DNA from: Taenia hydatigena
Taxonomy: Eukaryota; Platyhelminthes; Cestoda; Cyclophyllidea; Taeniidae
Direction of reading: 5' to 3'
Assembly (NCBI GenBank): GCA_036345935.2
Contig: JADWOT020000009.1
Coordinates: 5,909,381-5,973,380, forward strand
Length of the DNA: 64,000 nucleotides
Position 1 is the first letter of the stretch. Each line of letters opens with the position of its first letter. Below, piece by piece: positions 1 to 11,400 of the stretch. The notes beneath the pieces are model-generated. The model was given only the letters and a program-made list of their open reading frames with translations, did not search any database and had not been told where the DNA came from. The position numbers and the translations under genes were made by a program.

Positions 1-30
1 TAAACGAAGAAATGAACTTTAGACCCTCAA

Positions 31-36
31 ACTTAC
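31..36 (-). other. 5' splice donor (GTAAGT) ending the zinc-finger exon
   Basis: On the minus strand the coding frame reads ATG TCA A followed by GTAAGT, a perfect match to the six-base intron start. Splicing here would leave a phase-1 intron. The frame stays open for the last 36 bases of the window, so reading through cannot be excluded from this sequence alone. Confidence 0.6.
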
Positions 37-1711
37 TTGACATTGCTGGCGGAAGCATGCCGTTCATTGTGTTTGGCACACTAAGCTGCGGTATCCCACT
101 TTGTTCCCGATTAATTGTCTCAACAGACGTGGTGGAAGGTAGCCGCATGAGAGAGGGATTTGGCAGTTGAAAGGAAGTAGATGTTGGGCTTCCACGGTCG
201 GAATTGCTCGTCGGTGTCATCTTGGCTGTTGAAGCATCGCTTTCGCCGTTGTTGTCCAGCGTTCTGGCGCTCAATATAAAGATGAAAAATGATGGGTCTG
301 TAGGACTAAGACTGTGAACAGAGGTCAGGTGGGTCGGCAAAAATAGACGTGGACCGATTGTTTTATCACACAGTGGACAAGTGACTAGTGCATTTGCCGC
401 CATCAGCTGCAAAACCGGGTCCTTTTTTGCCTCTTCTTGGGGCGGTCTCGGCATGTCTGACATTACAGATGGGGGCTGCGAAGGTAACCATGGAGGTAGG
501 CCTCCCAATGGAGCAGGAAACTGGGATGGCAGCATGGGAGTCATGAGTGAAATTGGTGGCGGAAGAGGTGGAGGTACGCCAAATGTTTCTATATTTTGAC
601 TTGTACCTTCAGCTTGTATCTTCTCTGCATGTTTTCCAGTTGAGGCTCTTGAGATCGGTCCACCTACCTCCTGAGGTGACAGGCCGTGCACCTTGATCTT
701 GTGTGTTCGGAGGAAGTACTTATTACAGAGTTCCTTTTTACACAAATCACAAGTGACACGATCTGCTAATTTTGCGGCTGCCATGCTTGACTTGAACATA
801 TCTAGTGCTCCAGCATTAAGGGTTTTGCTAGTGACTGCAGAACTGAGGGTAGGACTGGAAACTGCTTCACTGGCAATAACTGGTGGAATAAATGTAGCAT
901 TCTCACTGAGTTCTACGCGAGAAGGTTTGGACTCGGATTTGGCCGTCCACAATGAAATTTGCTCCTTCTCGGCTGTCATATTTGTTTCTGCCGGGTTCGC
1001 GATACTTCGAAATCCCTCTAAGGGAGTTCTACGATTTGGAATGCTCTCTCCCAGTTGTTGAGCTGTAGCAGCTGAGGATGTGAGGACGTTCATCCATTCA
1101 TTTGTGTTTGTGCATGGCGACTTATCTGTTGGGTCATTATCGTCAGGCTCACCGGAACCCGCCTCACGTTTTCGTACTTGTGAGAAAGATTCACTGGGAA
1201 TTCGATGAACATCGCTTTTGTGTTTTCGGAGGTAGTATTTATTACAAAAGTGCTTTTGGCATAACTCACAAAAATCTTCGTCTTTGTTGCCATTAACGAC
1301 AGCAGGAAGGCCTTTTGTCCCTATAGACTGCAAACCAGGTGGAATCATCATGAAGGGATTGGGGAATGGGAGTTCGCCGGGTGTGGAAGTCGTCACCTCA
1401 GACGAGGGAGTTGCCAATCCAGAGAAGAATTGTGCCGTGAGATTCATTTCATCCCAGTTAGATTCAGTGTCTGGTTTAGAATTAGGAGTAGGAATTTTTG
1501 ACTCCGAAGGCCAAGTAGACGGGTGAATAGTGGAAGCGCTCAGCATCGACATTGCCGCAACTAATAAGCGGTTTTTCAATTCTTCAGCTTCTCTCGAGTC
1601 ATTTGCATCCACCGATGTTAGGGGCATTGCTAACTGTTGCTCGTTGAATGATTTCATGAGGGCAAAGACTGCTGAAGCGTCCGGAGGGAAACTGTTATTA
1701 GTATCGGCCAT
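37..1711 (-). CDS. C2H2 zinc-finger protein with three fingers, 5' coding exon, partial
   Basis: One frame stays open from the ATG at 1711 to the window edge (570 codons); a GTAAGT donor at 36-31 suggests the exon ends at 37 after 558 codons plus one base. Three fingers share C-x2-C-x12-H-x4-H spacing: C148/C151/H164/H169, C321/C324/H337/H342 and C445/C448/H461/H466. Fingers 1 and 2 share a CNKYxLRxHK core with an extra Cys; finger 3 keeps only the metal ligands. Residues 40-58 look helical, the linkers are rich in Ser, Thr and Pro, and about 375-415 is strongly proline-rich, as in transcription regulators. The ATG has A at -3 and G at +4, and is the first in-frame Met after a stop at 1747-1745. 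The C-terminus is outside the window. C2H2 family is certain; DNA binding and nuclear location are inferred from the family. I do not recognise the ortholog. Confidence 0.9.
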
Positions 1712-1721
1712 ATTTGTCGAC

Positions 1722-1740
1722 CTGAAAAGCAGAAATAAGG
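1722..1740 (-). other. 3' splice acceptor before the zinc-finger start codon
   Basis: The minus strand reads a pyrimidine-rich run ending in TTTTCAG, with the exon starting at 1721, ten bases before the ATG at 1711. This is a good acceptor. It may receive a cis-spliced 5' exon. If the organism is a flatworm it could instead be a spliced-leader trans-splice site; the sequence does not decide between the two. Confidence 0.65.
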
Positions 1741-2063
1741 CCGACTAGTCAAAACAGTGTACCCAATCCCACATTTGACCCCATGCAAGGCCTAGTGGTG
1801 AATGTTGAACATTGTCTGCAGCTGGAAAGTATTGATCGTCACGTATTTAAAAGTAACGTGAATTTGTCAGACCCCTTTCAAATATAAGACGTTATTTGCT
1901 CTCCCTGTGTGTTTACAATGCGAACAAGCCCGATTTCGGTATTTATCCACTCCATCTTATCAGAGGTTTAAGTCTCCTGTCCTAGCACTAATTGGGGCTT
2001 CCATTTGAGTGTCACCTGTGGATAGTTCCCAACACTCAGAATTCTTTAATTCACAGTACTCAC
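1722..2063 (-). other. Candidate 5' UTR intron of the zinc-finger gene (342 bases)
   Basis: A strong donor (AGAA then GTGAGT) lies on the minus strand with its GT at 2063-2062, and the acceptor ends at 1722. Joining them gives a short exon upstream of 2064 whose spliced frame is open for about 30 codons back to a TAG but has no in-frame Met. It would therefore be 5' UTR and the ATG at 1711 would stay the first Met. The donor is inferred from motif strength only; other, more distant donors are possible. Confidence 0.35.
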
Positions 2064-3540
2064 TTCTCCGCTATTTGAGACTGGAATTTTATGGGGCGGT
2101 GAACAATAGACTGCGTTGTTTTAGGATGAAAGGGGAGAATCTCGCATGCAGTAGGAGCAAGACAGGAACACTAGTAGCCAATTAAGCCAGATATCACGAA
2201 TGATAGAGCATTTAGTAATACGACGCTGAAATAAGACTATTCATGTATCAACTATGCGTGAAGACTGTAGAAAACCACTTAATGCATTCAGATCTTGGAA
2301 CCTGATAGGCGGTTATAAAGCGATAGCACCATTTGCAGCAAAATTGCAGAAGTGCATTAGCCGCACCGGATGCATTAATTAAATAAATTGATAGCATCTC
2401 TTACTACACCCGTCTCTGTCAATGATCACACAATTATCGAATACTGCTTAAGGAAAACAGTTCTGCTTGAAAAGTTTTACGAACAGATCTCATATATGAA
2501 TGGCAGTAGAAAGGACCTCCAAACCTCTCTCGTTACATTTAACATATGGCAAACCATGAGCTTTTACATAATTCTCTTTGGGGTGCGGACCATCCAAACG
2601 TTGCGCTTGGCAGGCGCTCACAACTATGCTGAATTGTTTGAAAAACATTAAGCAATGTAGAAATGATTTTAATTGCACAAGTTTAGAAAAGATGGGGGGC
2701 ATAAAACAAGGTAACACCATTGGGATGGCAACGATGCGCGTGTTGCAAGGCCACTTGAGATTGACCGCATCGAAGATGCACAAACGCAATTAAGAGCGGA
2801 AATTGTGCTGTTGGTGGTGGTCGCGATGTGCCAGTATACGTATTTATGTGTATGTTTCTGTGTTAAAAGATACTTATCTCACAACCCCTTCAGATAGTTC
2901 GGAAAGTTGCTACGTTTTATGGGAGTTGAATGGCTCACCCGATAAACTATTTGCCCACTGCTGAGGCCACAGCCTTAAGTGTTGATGATTGCGTAAAATT
3001 AAAGAAACCACGTGGAACCTCACCTTTCAATAAATGCGCTGTCTCTCAAATAATCGAAAATAACCACCGCACAGGCGAATAGCCTCTCTGTTGGCGGAAA
3101 AATGTAGCGCCTATTCACTGCATTTAATGCGTTTTTGGAATTTCACAGTCGTGTTCGCCAGTTGTCAAAAATCTGGCATCATTCATTTTGACAAGACTGC
3201 AGTGAATCACGGACGCTTCCGCTAAACATTCAGGAGGTTAAGATGGAAAAATTTTCATGACTTTTTACCGATCAGATACCAACAATTAATTTTACTGTTT
3301 CGGATATCAAGACTAGAGAACTATCTTCAAGTTTGATTCCTAAACTTTTACTTCATCCTATTACATCACTTCGAAAAGTAACTGTTTCAAGTTTAATGCT
3401 TAATTAAGTAAATCACAATAAAAAAACTGGAAATAAAAAAATAAATAAACACAGAAAATAATGCATCGAGAGGCTATGTTGGAAAAGAATTTTAAGAGCA
3501 GGATGAGTAAATAGTTGAAGATTTACTGTCTATTTACAAT
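2064..3540. other. Upstream flank of the zinc-finger gene, no gene seen
   Basis: AT-rich unique sequence. The part next to 2064 may hold a 5' UTR exon of the minus-strand gene. The short ORFs here (such as 2490-2789) run on both strands, resemble nothing and fit chance. Homopurine and AT-only runs occur near 3410-3450. No repeat or RNA gene was recognised. Confidence 0.5.
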
Positions 3541-4600
3541 CTCCCAACTTGCGCATCTCTGATATCACAAGCGCACACACACGAACGCGTTTAAGAGTAG
3601 CTCCTCCGTCATTTATCACAAGTTCTTTAAACCTTGCTCCCACTCCCTCTCTCTCTCCCTCCTCCCCTCACACCCACAGTCTTCCTTTTAATTAGACTGC
3701 AAGCAAGCCTACCAAAAGCGCAGTCTGTGGGCACACACACATGTACGTACACCGAGAGAGAGAAAGGGCAAGGTGCTTGCCTCCGTCATTTATCAAAACC
3801 ACCTAAAAATTAGAAGTTTGTGCGGTCCTTTACTGCGGCTAGTGGGGAGGTGGCAATTAAAATTTTCCTCAAAGTCTCAACTCACTCCGGCCTCCTCGCA
3901 CTCCTTCGATAGCCCTCTATGTCAAATGAGAAGAAGAAGGTCTTTGAAGTTGCTCACAATCCATGTACACACGCATACACAATTTTGTCACACGAAGCAC
4001 TATTGGTCTTCCTCGAAGAGAGGATACCTTGAAAGGGAAAATTTCAGAAGACACCACTCTTACGTGGGTGGCTGTAGTGCAGGCCAAGGCAGGTGGCTAA
4101 TTTTTGGCCGCACAAGACCTCCTTTTTGAAGAAACGAGCGTATAAATCGTGTGCGCACGCACGACGGTAAATGTAAACTTTTGTAGGTGGCATTTCCGGT
4201 ATTCTAAGGAAGAATAGAATGTGTGCGGGAGTGTGGAAGGAGGGAGGAGAGGGAGCGGACGAAGGCAAATGTAACTGCAGCAGTAGCAAGCGCATTGAAT
4301 CACTCAAGTGGAGGTAAACAATGGGACAGCCCGAAACCGTTTATGAACTAAGGCGCCCTTCTCTCTTTGATGCACCTTAAATCGCTCTCAAGGACCTTTA
4401 CGTAGCCACTTCCAAAATTCACCCGCGTTTTTCCTTCTTCCGTGGTTTTTCGACAGGAGCAAAACCAACCCATCAAATGAACTGCACTTTGGATGAGCCC
4501 TCTCCTCTTTACCCTCACATAACACACTCAACTAAAAGCATCTCTCCTACCCTCACAAAGTCATGACGTGAAGATTCGAAATTACAAATACTGGCTTCAA
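3541..4600. other. CA/CT-rich non-coding block with a 16-base direct repeat
   Basis: Short CA runs (about 3573-3583, 3731-3740), a CT tract (about 3635-3690) and purine-rich stretches alternate here. CCTCCGTCATTTATCA occurs exactly twice, at 3603-3618 and 3780-3795, each downstream of a CA run. Overlapping ORFs on both strands (3773-4129, 4044-4307) are low-complexity and unconvincing as genes. Confidence 0.5.
3603..3795 (+). repeat. Exact 16-base direct repeat pair
   Basis: The same 16 bases are found at 3603-3618 and 3780-3795, 177 bases apart, both containing TCATTTATCA. The flanks differ, so this is a short shared motif rather than a recent segmental duplication. Confidence 0.6.
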
Positions 4601-5219
4601 AATGTTTATTCCGTCAAATTTACATATATTATTAAGGCGAGTTTCCGAAAATTTAAGGATCCACAGAAGATGGGTTTTCTTTACTCGCTATAATGGAAGG
4701 AAATTAAACAGCCCATTCTTAAAGTGAAAAGCCAGCAGATAATCACCTACTAGTCGAATGAAAGTGTAAAATTAGAGCTAACTAAAGGTCATTCATGCTT
4801 TCCCAAAAACCATAGCGGTTTTGAAGTGCTTGCCTTAGAAATCTAACCGCTTTCTTTGAAAAAAATGGGTGTTAGAACTGCAATGGTCAGAATAATGTGA
4901 AAATATACTATATTTAATAAGACCCGCCCTTGATTGCGTTGTCTTACAGTTCTTAAGAGTAGATGCCCTAACTGCATTGAAGATTAAATCCGATAAGTAG
5001 GCGCAAAGTTATTTTAAATAATCAAGCAGAAGGAGGCTAAAACATGAGTTTCATAACATGAGCGATTGGCCTACTGCAGAAGAAGAAGACGAAGAAGAAG
5101 ATTTGCGTTACCTTATGTGTATGCAATCACATTCAAGCACATACACACACAAACACGCCTATCATTCACACCTTAATCAATTCAAGGTTTGAGAATAGAT
5201 GAATAATTAGATCAACTAA
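4601..5219. other. AT-rich unique spacer with a GAA-type microsatellite
   Basis: Mostly AT-rich unique sequence. Positions 5078-5101 form a purine-only GAA repeat with one interruption, followed by a loose CA-rich stretch at about 5138-5160. No coding signal was seen. Confidence 0.5.
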
Positions 5220-5700
5220 GATTGCGACCCAAATTTCCTGCATTAAATTATCCTTCCCCTATCCCGCTCTTCCCCTTCTCTTCCCCCTCTATTCACACGA
5301 TCCCGCCTCGCTCTCTCGCCCACCACAAAAAGAATCATAACTCCAACACAACACAGAAAACGCCACGCAACCCACCTCCCCTCTCTAAGTCTCAAGCGGC
5401 CATTTCTCCGAAGCACGTGTGTTGAACTTGGATGCAAATTTGCGTAATTTGCATTCAGCGGTGCCGTTGCCTTAAACAACGATCTTCCCTTTCCCCCCTC
5501 CTTGGAACCGGCTCAATCTTCGCCCAAACGTTTTGCTGCACACACTCGCAGTGGCTTGGGTAACACTTCATGCGTTATGCATCCATCCTCACTCCCTCTC
5601 TCCCTCTTCAAACCTATTCGCATAACGGATCATCCATTCATTCATCCAATCAGCCAACACAATAAAACCGTAAACTGGTGGATTTAAAGTATTTTTGGGT
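5220..5700. promoter_or_regulatory. Pyrimidine-rich element with E-box and inverted POU octamer pair
   Basis: Pyrimidine-rich sequence (about 5250-5400) is followed by CACGTG at 5414-5419, then ATGCAAAT at 5432-5439 and its exact inverse ATTTGCAT at 5447-5454, separated by seven bases. The octamer is the classic POU-domain site and CACGTG the bHLH site, known from general metazoan biology. Function as an enhancer is inferred. No gene was recognised. Confidence 0.3.
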
Positions 5701-7940
5701 CACTAAAATGTTTCAATCTCCTATTAATTTACTTATTCAGTGGGCATACCGTTCTCTTGTCTGAGGACTGTAATTTTCTCATAAAAATGAGTATGGCAGA
5801 GTAGCATTGAGCCATACCGAATAAGGAAAAATCAGTAGCCAGTTCATTAAAAAATGCGAGAGATACGCGAAACAGCTCACTACCAGAGGGAGAGTAGTGC
5901 CCTCCAGTGGCGTCAGATACATTTGGTGAGGAATATTTACCTAGGTGCCTGTTTATGCTATTCCAGTATCGCATGTAGCCGCTGTGAACATTGGGCCAGA
6001 GCCTTAGCAACACTCCAAATTGACTGGATTAGATGGGAGGCTTGGTATTTGGATACCATTTATTTTGAGTTGCTGCTGTCTCTCCCCCTTGGCGTCCCAC
6101 CACTTCCGTTCCCCTACCCCTTCCTTCCATCTACTTCAGCTTATCGCTGTCTGGACCAAATGTAAACACTGGGTTTTAGTAAAATTTACGTCTTTTTTGG
6201 GAAGAGCGCAGTGCAGCTTGCCGATTTTTTGTCAAGTTTTCCAGCCAAAGGTCACATCACCTGACGTCTTCGAGGAAAATTTGATAAGTATAAGGAATGG
6301 CGAATAGAAAGTGGTGCTGACTATGAGGCATAAAAAGGCCTTGTCTGCGCGGCTATGGCTTAATTTTTGCCTGAATGTTTCTTGGAATGAATACGTATTC
6401 CACCTGTTTAAACCTGTTAATCTCAGTTCTCACTGACCTTAGAAGTGGGACTCGGAATGTCAGTCCACCCACGGGGCCAATGAATACTAAACATTCAAGG
6501 CGCAAAATTCCATTGAAGTAGTTGGAAAATTAACCTTAAAGTTTATTCAAGTGCTATGCTTTCATTACATTCGGGCAAATTTGTAAACGACTGGAGTTGT
6601 GCTATGGTCTACTCCCATAGAATTACAGTCCTTGTAAGTTTGTTTGAAAAATGTGAATTAAAAATACTGAGCCAATAAATGCTTGGGAACGATCTGTCGG
6701 ATTCTCCTAAAACTGCGAGTGTGTAGAAAAAATGTTGTTTTCGGAAATCGACGCTTCTAGCAAAAAATTTGGAGATTCTTTCAAAGCTGAATTAATTAGA
6801 AACCAGAAATTGTCACTCACTCTCATATCCATTTTCGATTCCTTCATTTAAAATTAGATTGCTTCACTAGTTGATGAGGCGCACTTATAACTAGACACAC
6901 AATCTCATGGATTTGTTTTTGTTGATTGTGTTTATAATGGAAAAAGCGCAAACGTCATAATAACTATAATAGTTTCCTCAACTGTTTCTCCAATCTCTTA
7001 AAACTGCAAAGTTAATATGTGGGCAAGGTTTCTAAGTAGAATTGCACGAAAAAAAGACACCTAAAAATCAAAATACAATGCCAACAAAGCCCACAAATCA
7101 AAGTCTGCTCCAATGCCGACTTACATCTACCGAAGTGGATAGTCAAAAGAATCAGAGGAAGAAAAAAATATCCATGTTATGACGAACTGATTTTCCTCAA
7201 TTCTCCTAATTTTAAAAGTGGACCAAAGAATTGTTTGGCGAATACATTTTGCAGTAGGAATTAATCATAGCACTTATAATTATAGTGTCAGCCTAGAAAT
7301 TCCCTTTCGATGCAGGAAAAAGTAACGTGAAACAGGTGAGATGGATCACACACATGCGGAGAGAGAGACATTATCAGGTCGGAGGTAAGTGCTTTATTCA
7401 CAGCCTGTGTACAGATGCACACTGATAGGTGCATGGAGGATGGTAAAGTGTTAAATCGTGCAGCAGGATTTATGACAGAGAAGGAGAGAGAGGAATGTGA
7501 CCCGCTTGGACGAAGGCCACCTGCGGAGATGGCTTCGTTGCTACATTCGATGATTGATGGACTGATGGGACAGTAATTTTATATTTTTAATGGAGTGCAA
7601 TCATAGCAGTGGAAATAAGCCATCACGATAACCATCCACACGCATTTCAACAACTATGTTAAAAGCTTTCCAACCAAACCATAATTTTAAATCCACCTAC
7701 ACAGCCCGAATTAGTGTTAATTACCAATAGTATTCAGCAACCGTGTGTGTTGGCAAAACTAGTGTGCCCGTGCAAGGAAGCAGGTGCTATTGGGAAGGTA
7801 AGTATGAGTGATACTGTAATCAGCATTTGAAAAAAGGACAAAATTTGAAACTCACCAAAGAAAGGTGATAGGTTTCCTCGGGTGCTATGGAGTTGAAACG
7901 CGCACAGGATGAAATGCAGCAATGATCAGCCGTCACGAAT
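5701..7940. other. AT-rich unique region, no gene seen
   Basis: No ORF longer than about 100 codons, no clear repeat and no motif cluster. Short ORFs at 5729-6307 overlap on both strands and look like chance. A modest purine-rich stretch lies at 7470-7500. Confidence 0.5.
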
Positions 7941-8480
7941 ACTCAGGGAGTAATAAGCGGAAAAACAGCACTGTCGAATCAAAACGTCTGGCCAATCGTG
8001 AATGTGTGTGTTGATGGTTTGTTAAAAGACGACTGCCTGTGGGAGCTCTCACATCCGCGCACGCGCCACACACACGTCCGCACTTCGTGTACACGCGCTT
8101 TAACTTCAAACACTGCACACTCGCACACACCTAAACACGCATGCAAATGCACACAAACTGCAGCTTCTGCAGCACAGAGGGTAGGAGAAAGAGCAAACGT
8201 GTGTGTACAAAAGCGCATTGTGTCGCGTTGTCTCCTCCCTCTCCCCCTATCACTCTCTCATATCCTCTCTCTTCGTTCTACCACCAATGTGTCCGCGAGA
8301 ATGACTGTGACCGCAGAAACCCTGTGTTCTCATTGGTTCATTCACCCCCGCCCGTGCCGGTACGTACGCACGCACATGCGCGCACGCATGCGTTTGATGC
8401 GTGCGTGCGCATATGCATGTGTGCATCCACATGTGATTGTGCACTGATTGTGCATGTCCCCTTCATATTTTCAGCCTATT
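7941..8480. other. GC-richer island of alternating CA/CG sequence
   Basis: This island stands out from the AT-rich flanks. It holds many CA, CG and GT alternations, a pyrimidine run near 8230-8275 and a perfect octamer ATGCAAAT at 8141-8148. Long overlapping ORFs here (7998-8447, 8141-8500, 7979-8218 on the other strand) arise from the CA/GT repeat composition, giving His/Thr/Cys/Arg-rich strings, and are not credible proteins. Confidence 0.45.
8359..8426. repeat. Z-DNA-prone imperfect inverted repeat (GC/GT/CA alternating)
   Basis: Nearly continuous purine-pyrimidine alternation. The left arm (about 8366-8391) and right arm (about 8398-8424) are largely complementary across a short TTTGAT spacer, so the segment could form either left-handed DNA or a cruciform. 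Structure is inferred from sequence only. Confidence 0.5.
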
Positions 8481-11400
8481 TTGCAATACTTTACAAATAA
8501 AATTCTGAGGTCTCCAATTTCGTAGGATAGACATAGATACAATTTTTTGTCTGTGGAGTTATTTAACTATTTTAATCGAATGACAATGACATCGAAACAA
8601 AGAATGCAAAACTTCATCCTACTTCAATTATTTTGTCAGTCTTGGTTAATTTCCGTGCAGGACCTAGTCACTTAGTTTTACTACAACGCAATCGAACAAG
8701 GAGATGCCTATACAGCAGAAGTCTTAAGCTGCTTGTGAAAAAGTGGCTGCAGGAAGAACCCGTTCATCATTTAACACAGCACATATGAAATGTTCTAGCA
8801 CCTAGAAAGTGGCAGCTGGACGTTATGAGCAAATGATTTTGAGAACTATCCTCTTACAAAAGTCTGTCAAGTTGTGGTCACTAAAAATAAATGATTTGAG
8901 GCTGGATAATAAATAAGATTGCACAAATTTAGGTCGCTTGGAGGACATGAGAGTCGTTAACGGTCTAGTTTTACTTTATTCGTGACTGCAAAATTTTATT
9001 ATAACCGACACTCGCTTATCTTGGTGTTGATTTTCACAACATCAATTCTCAAGGGAATGACGCAATATTAGTTCTAGAAAAGACATTTAGTAGCAATTAT
9101 TATAGCAAAAAGAAATCTTAAATTGTCTTTTGAAAGAATTTACATAATTATATGTCTCGGATGAAAAGCTTCTTAATTTGCTTTTGTGATCGAAAATCAA
9201 GTTTTAACTAAAAACTTCGTGGTGCTTGGGGGAAGCGAAAGACCAAGTGGAAATGACAGGGCATAAAATCTGCGTAGATGCTAAATTTGGCCCTTGACTA
9301 CTGTTAAGACTGCGATGAGACCTACCCTTTTGAATTTGCAGAATCATGTGAGTGTGCTTAGGAATGCCTGCTGGTTCTATGGGTTGGGTTTAAGCAGTCT
9401 TAGCATTATGAGGGCCTTCTTGGCCTAGATTTTCTAAAACCGTAAATTAAAACCATTGAAGTGGCATCATTGTTTGGAGATCATGGTTATGGATATTGGA
9501 TATAATGAATAATTAAAGAGGTCATATGAACTCAAAAAGCTAATTAACTTTGTGGTAGGCAAAGTTTTCAAAGGAAAAATGTTGCCACATCGACGACTTT
9601 CCTTAAGCAAATGTCTTTCTCAGTAAGACTACACTAGCGTTTCTTTTTGTTTAAGAAGATTGGGGGGAGGGTGATTCTCTAAATTATTAAAATAAATCAT
9701 AAGAATGTTTTTTGTATGTAAGTTGAATCGGTATCCCCATTAAAAATAGAATTTTTAAGAAAATCCTCCTTTAGGCGATGTTTAAGTGCAAACAATCACA
9801 AAATAGAGACTATCCGCTTGGAGTTATGTGAGGTAATACGGCCAGTGGAGATTTTGCCCCGCGTCAGCCAGGTGTTACGGTCACATTTGATGAAGAGGTG
9901 GAACAGGCCTGAGGCATCGTAGTTGGCCAATGTGTAATATTTTGCATAAACGGAGCTTGCTGTCCACTTATGCAAATACTCCAAAAACTTGCATAATTCC
10001 TGCGTGAATAATTATCATATTTGTGCTCCATATGATAGCAGGGAGGCACCTGTGCTCACCCAGCCAGCCAGCCAATGCCCACTTGGGTGTGCGAGTGTGC
10101 AAATTTGATCGTGCGTGCCTCGAAGGCATCGGGGACACACACACACTCACAATGCGGCTTCGTTATGCAGTGCTACGGTGGAGACGTTAGAGATGGGTGT
10201 GTGGGTAGGTGTAGGGAGTAGAGGAAGCATGCGCTTTCGACAGTTATGTGGTGCTGCATCACTTCCCGTAACCATCATGTGGTCGTTTTCGATAATGACA
10301 CTCAAAGTGCTCCTTTTACTTGTGTTTTCCATTTGATCATCATCCATTGACAATTCCATGTATTTAACCCTTTTAAATCCACCAAGATATTTTGCATACG
10401 TTCCTTTATTAGTATTAAAACCAGTCGAAATGCCTGCCTTACAAGTTGAGTTTATTATGAATACCGTCAAAGCTTCAATATTTATGCTTCTAAAAACTGA
10501 CAACTTAAAAGAAAGTTATAATAGCCATCTCAAATTTGACTCACACCTAATCAATTTGCTATTTGGATACCTATAGTCAAAGTCGCCATTTGGGTGACAG
10601 AGCTCTGAGCCTCACAAATACCGGTAATTCAACATTAAATTGCAAATACCAACCAAAAACTTGTAACACTGTTGTAGTGCGTGTTGGAATTCGCATCGAA
10701 CCTATTCTAATGACGCTGTAATCTAATGGTTGCATCTTAACATGGCAATGAAATTCTACCTTCTTTGACTACTCTAAATTAAAGTGCTTAATTTTTATCC
10801 ATGTAGGGATTGGTAGCATATTGCTTTTCAATCAACTTTCCTAAAAATACCGTCGTTAGAGTGAGGTTTTAATGTCAGAAAGCTGCTTTGACCGAAAATT
10901 GGAGATGGCAGACTCCAAGAACCGCTGCATTAATCATACAGAGAGCGTCTAATCACCAAACAAACGAGTTCAATTCGTAAATGTTGCTAGACAGATTAAT
11001 ATTATCCCTGGTAAGTCGGCACTTAAAGGTCTCGCCATAAATTCGCCGACTTTACAATTTATCACCGCATACAAACCTCTCCTTAAATGGTACTTGGTTC
11101 CTAAATCCGCAAGCGTCATGGAGTGCACACGTGCGTCCCGGTCATCATCACTTCAGACAAGGTTTTAGACACCGCAGTAGACTGAAGACATCGTCGGCGG
11201 AGTCAAATGTCATCACAGGGTCAGTGACCAATGACGGCTCGTGAACTCACCAATTTGGCCCTATTGAACCATTTAACGATTAGTAAAAGGCTGCAATTCA
11301 AAAAGAGCAGCTCTATGGACAATAAAAAATTAAAATCCGCATAGTAATTATTTACTTGGCAACACCGCCACTAAGTGAAACCCCGTAACTGGCACCCTTT

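Noticed and set aside
381..1748. Plus-strand and other minus-frame ORFs across 381-1748
   Set aside because: They are shadows of the zinc-finger exon read in other frames; the real frame has domain content and continuous length.
7998..8500. 149- and 119-codon ORFs at 7998-8447 and 8141-8500
   Set aside because: They cross CA/CG/GT alternating repeats and give His/Thr/Cys/Arg strings; overlapping frames on both strands are open, as expected from repeat composition.
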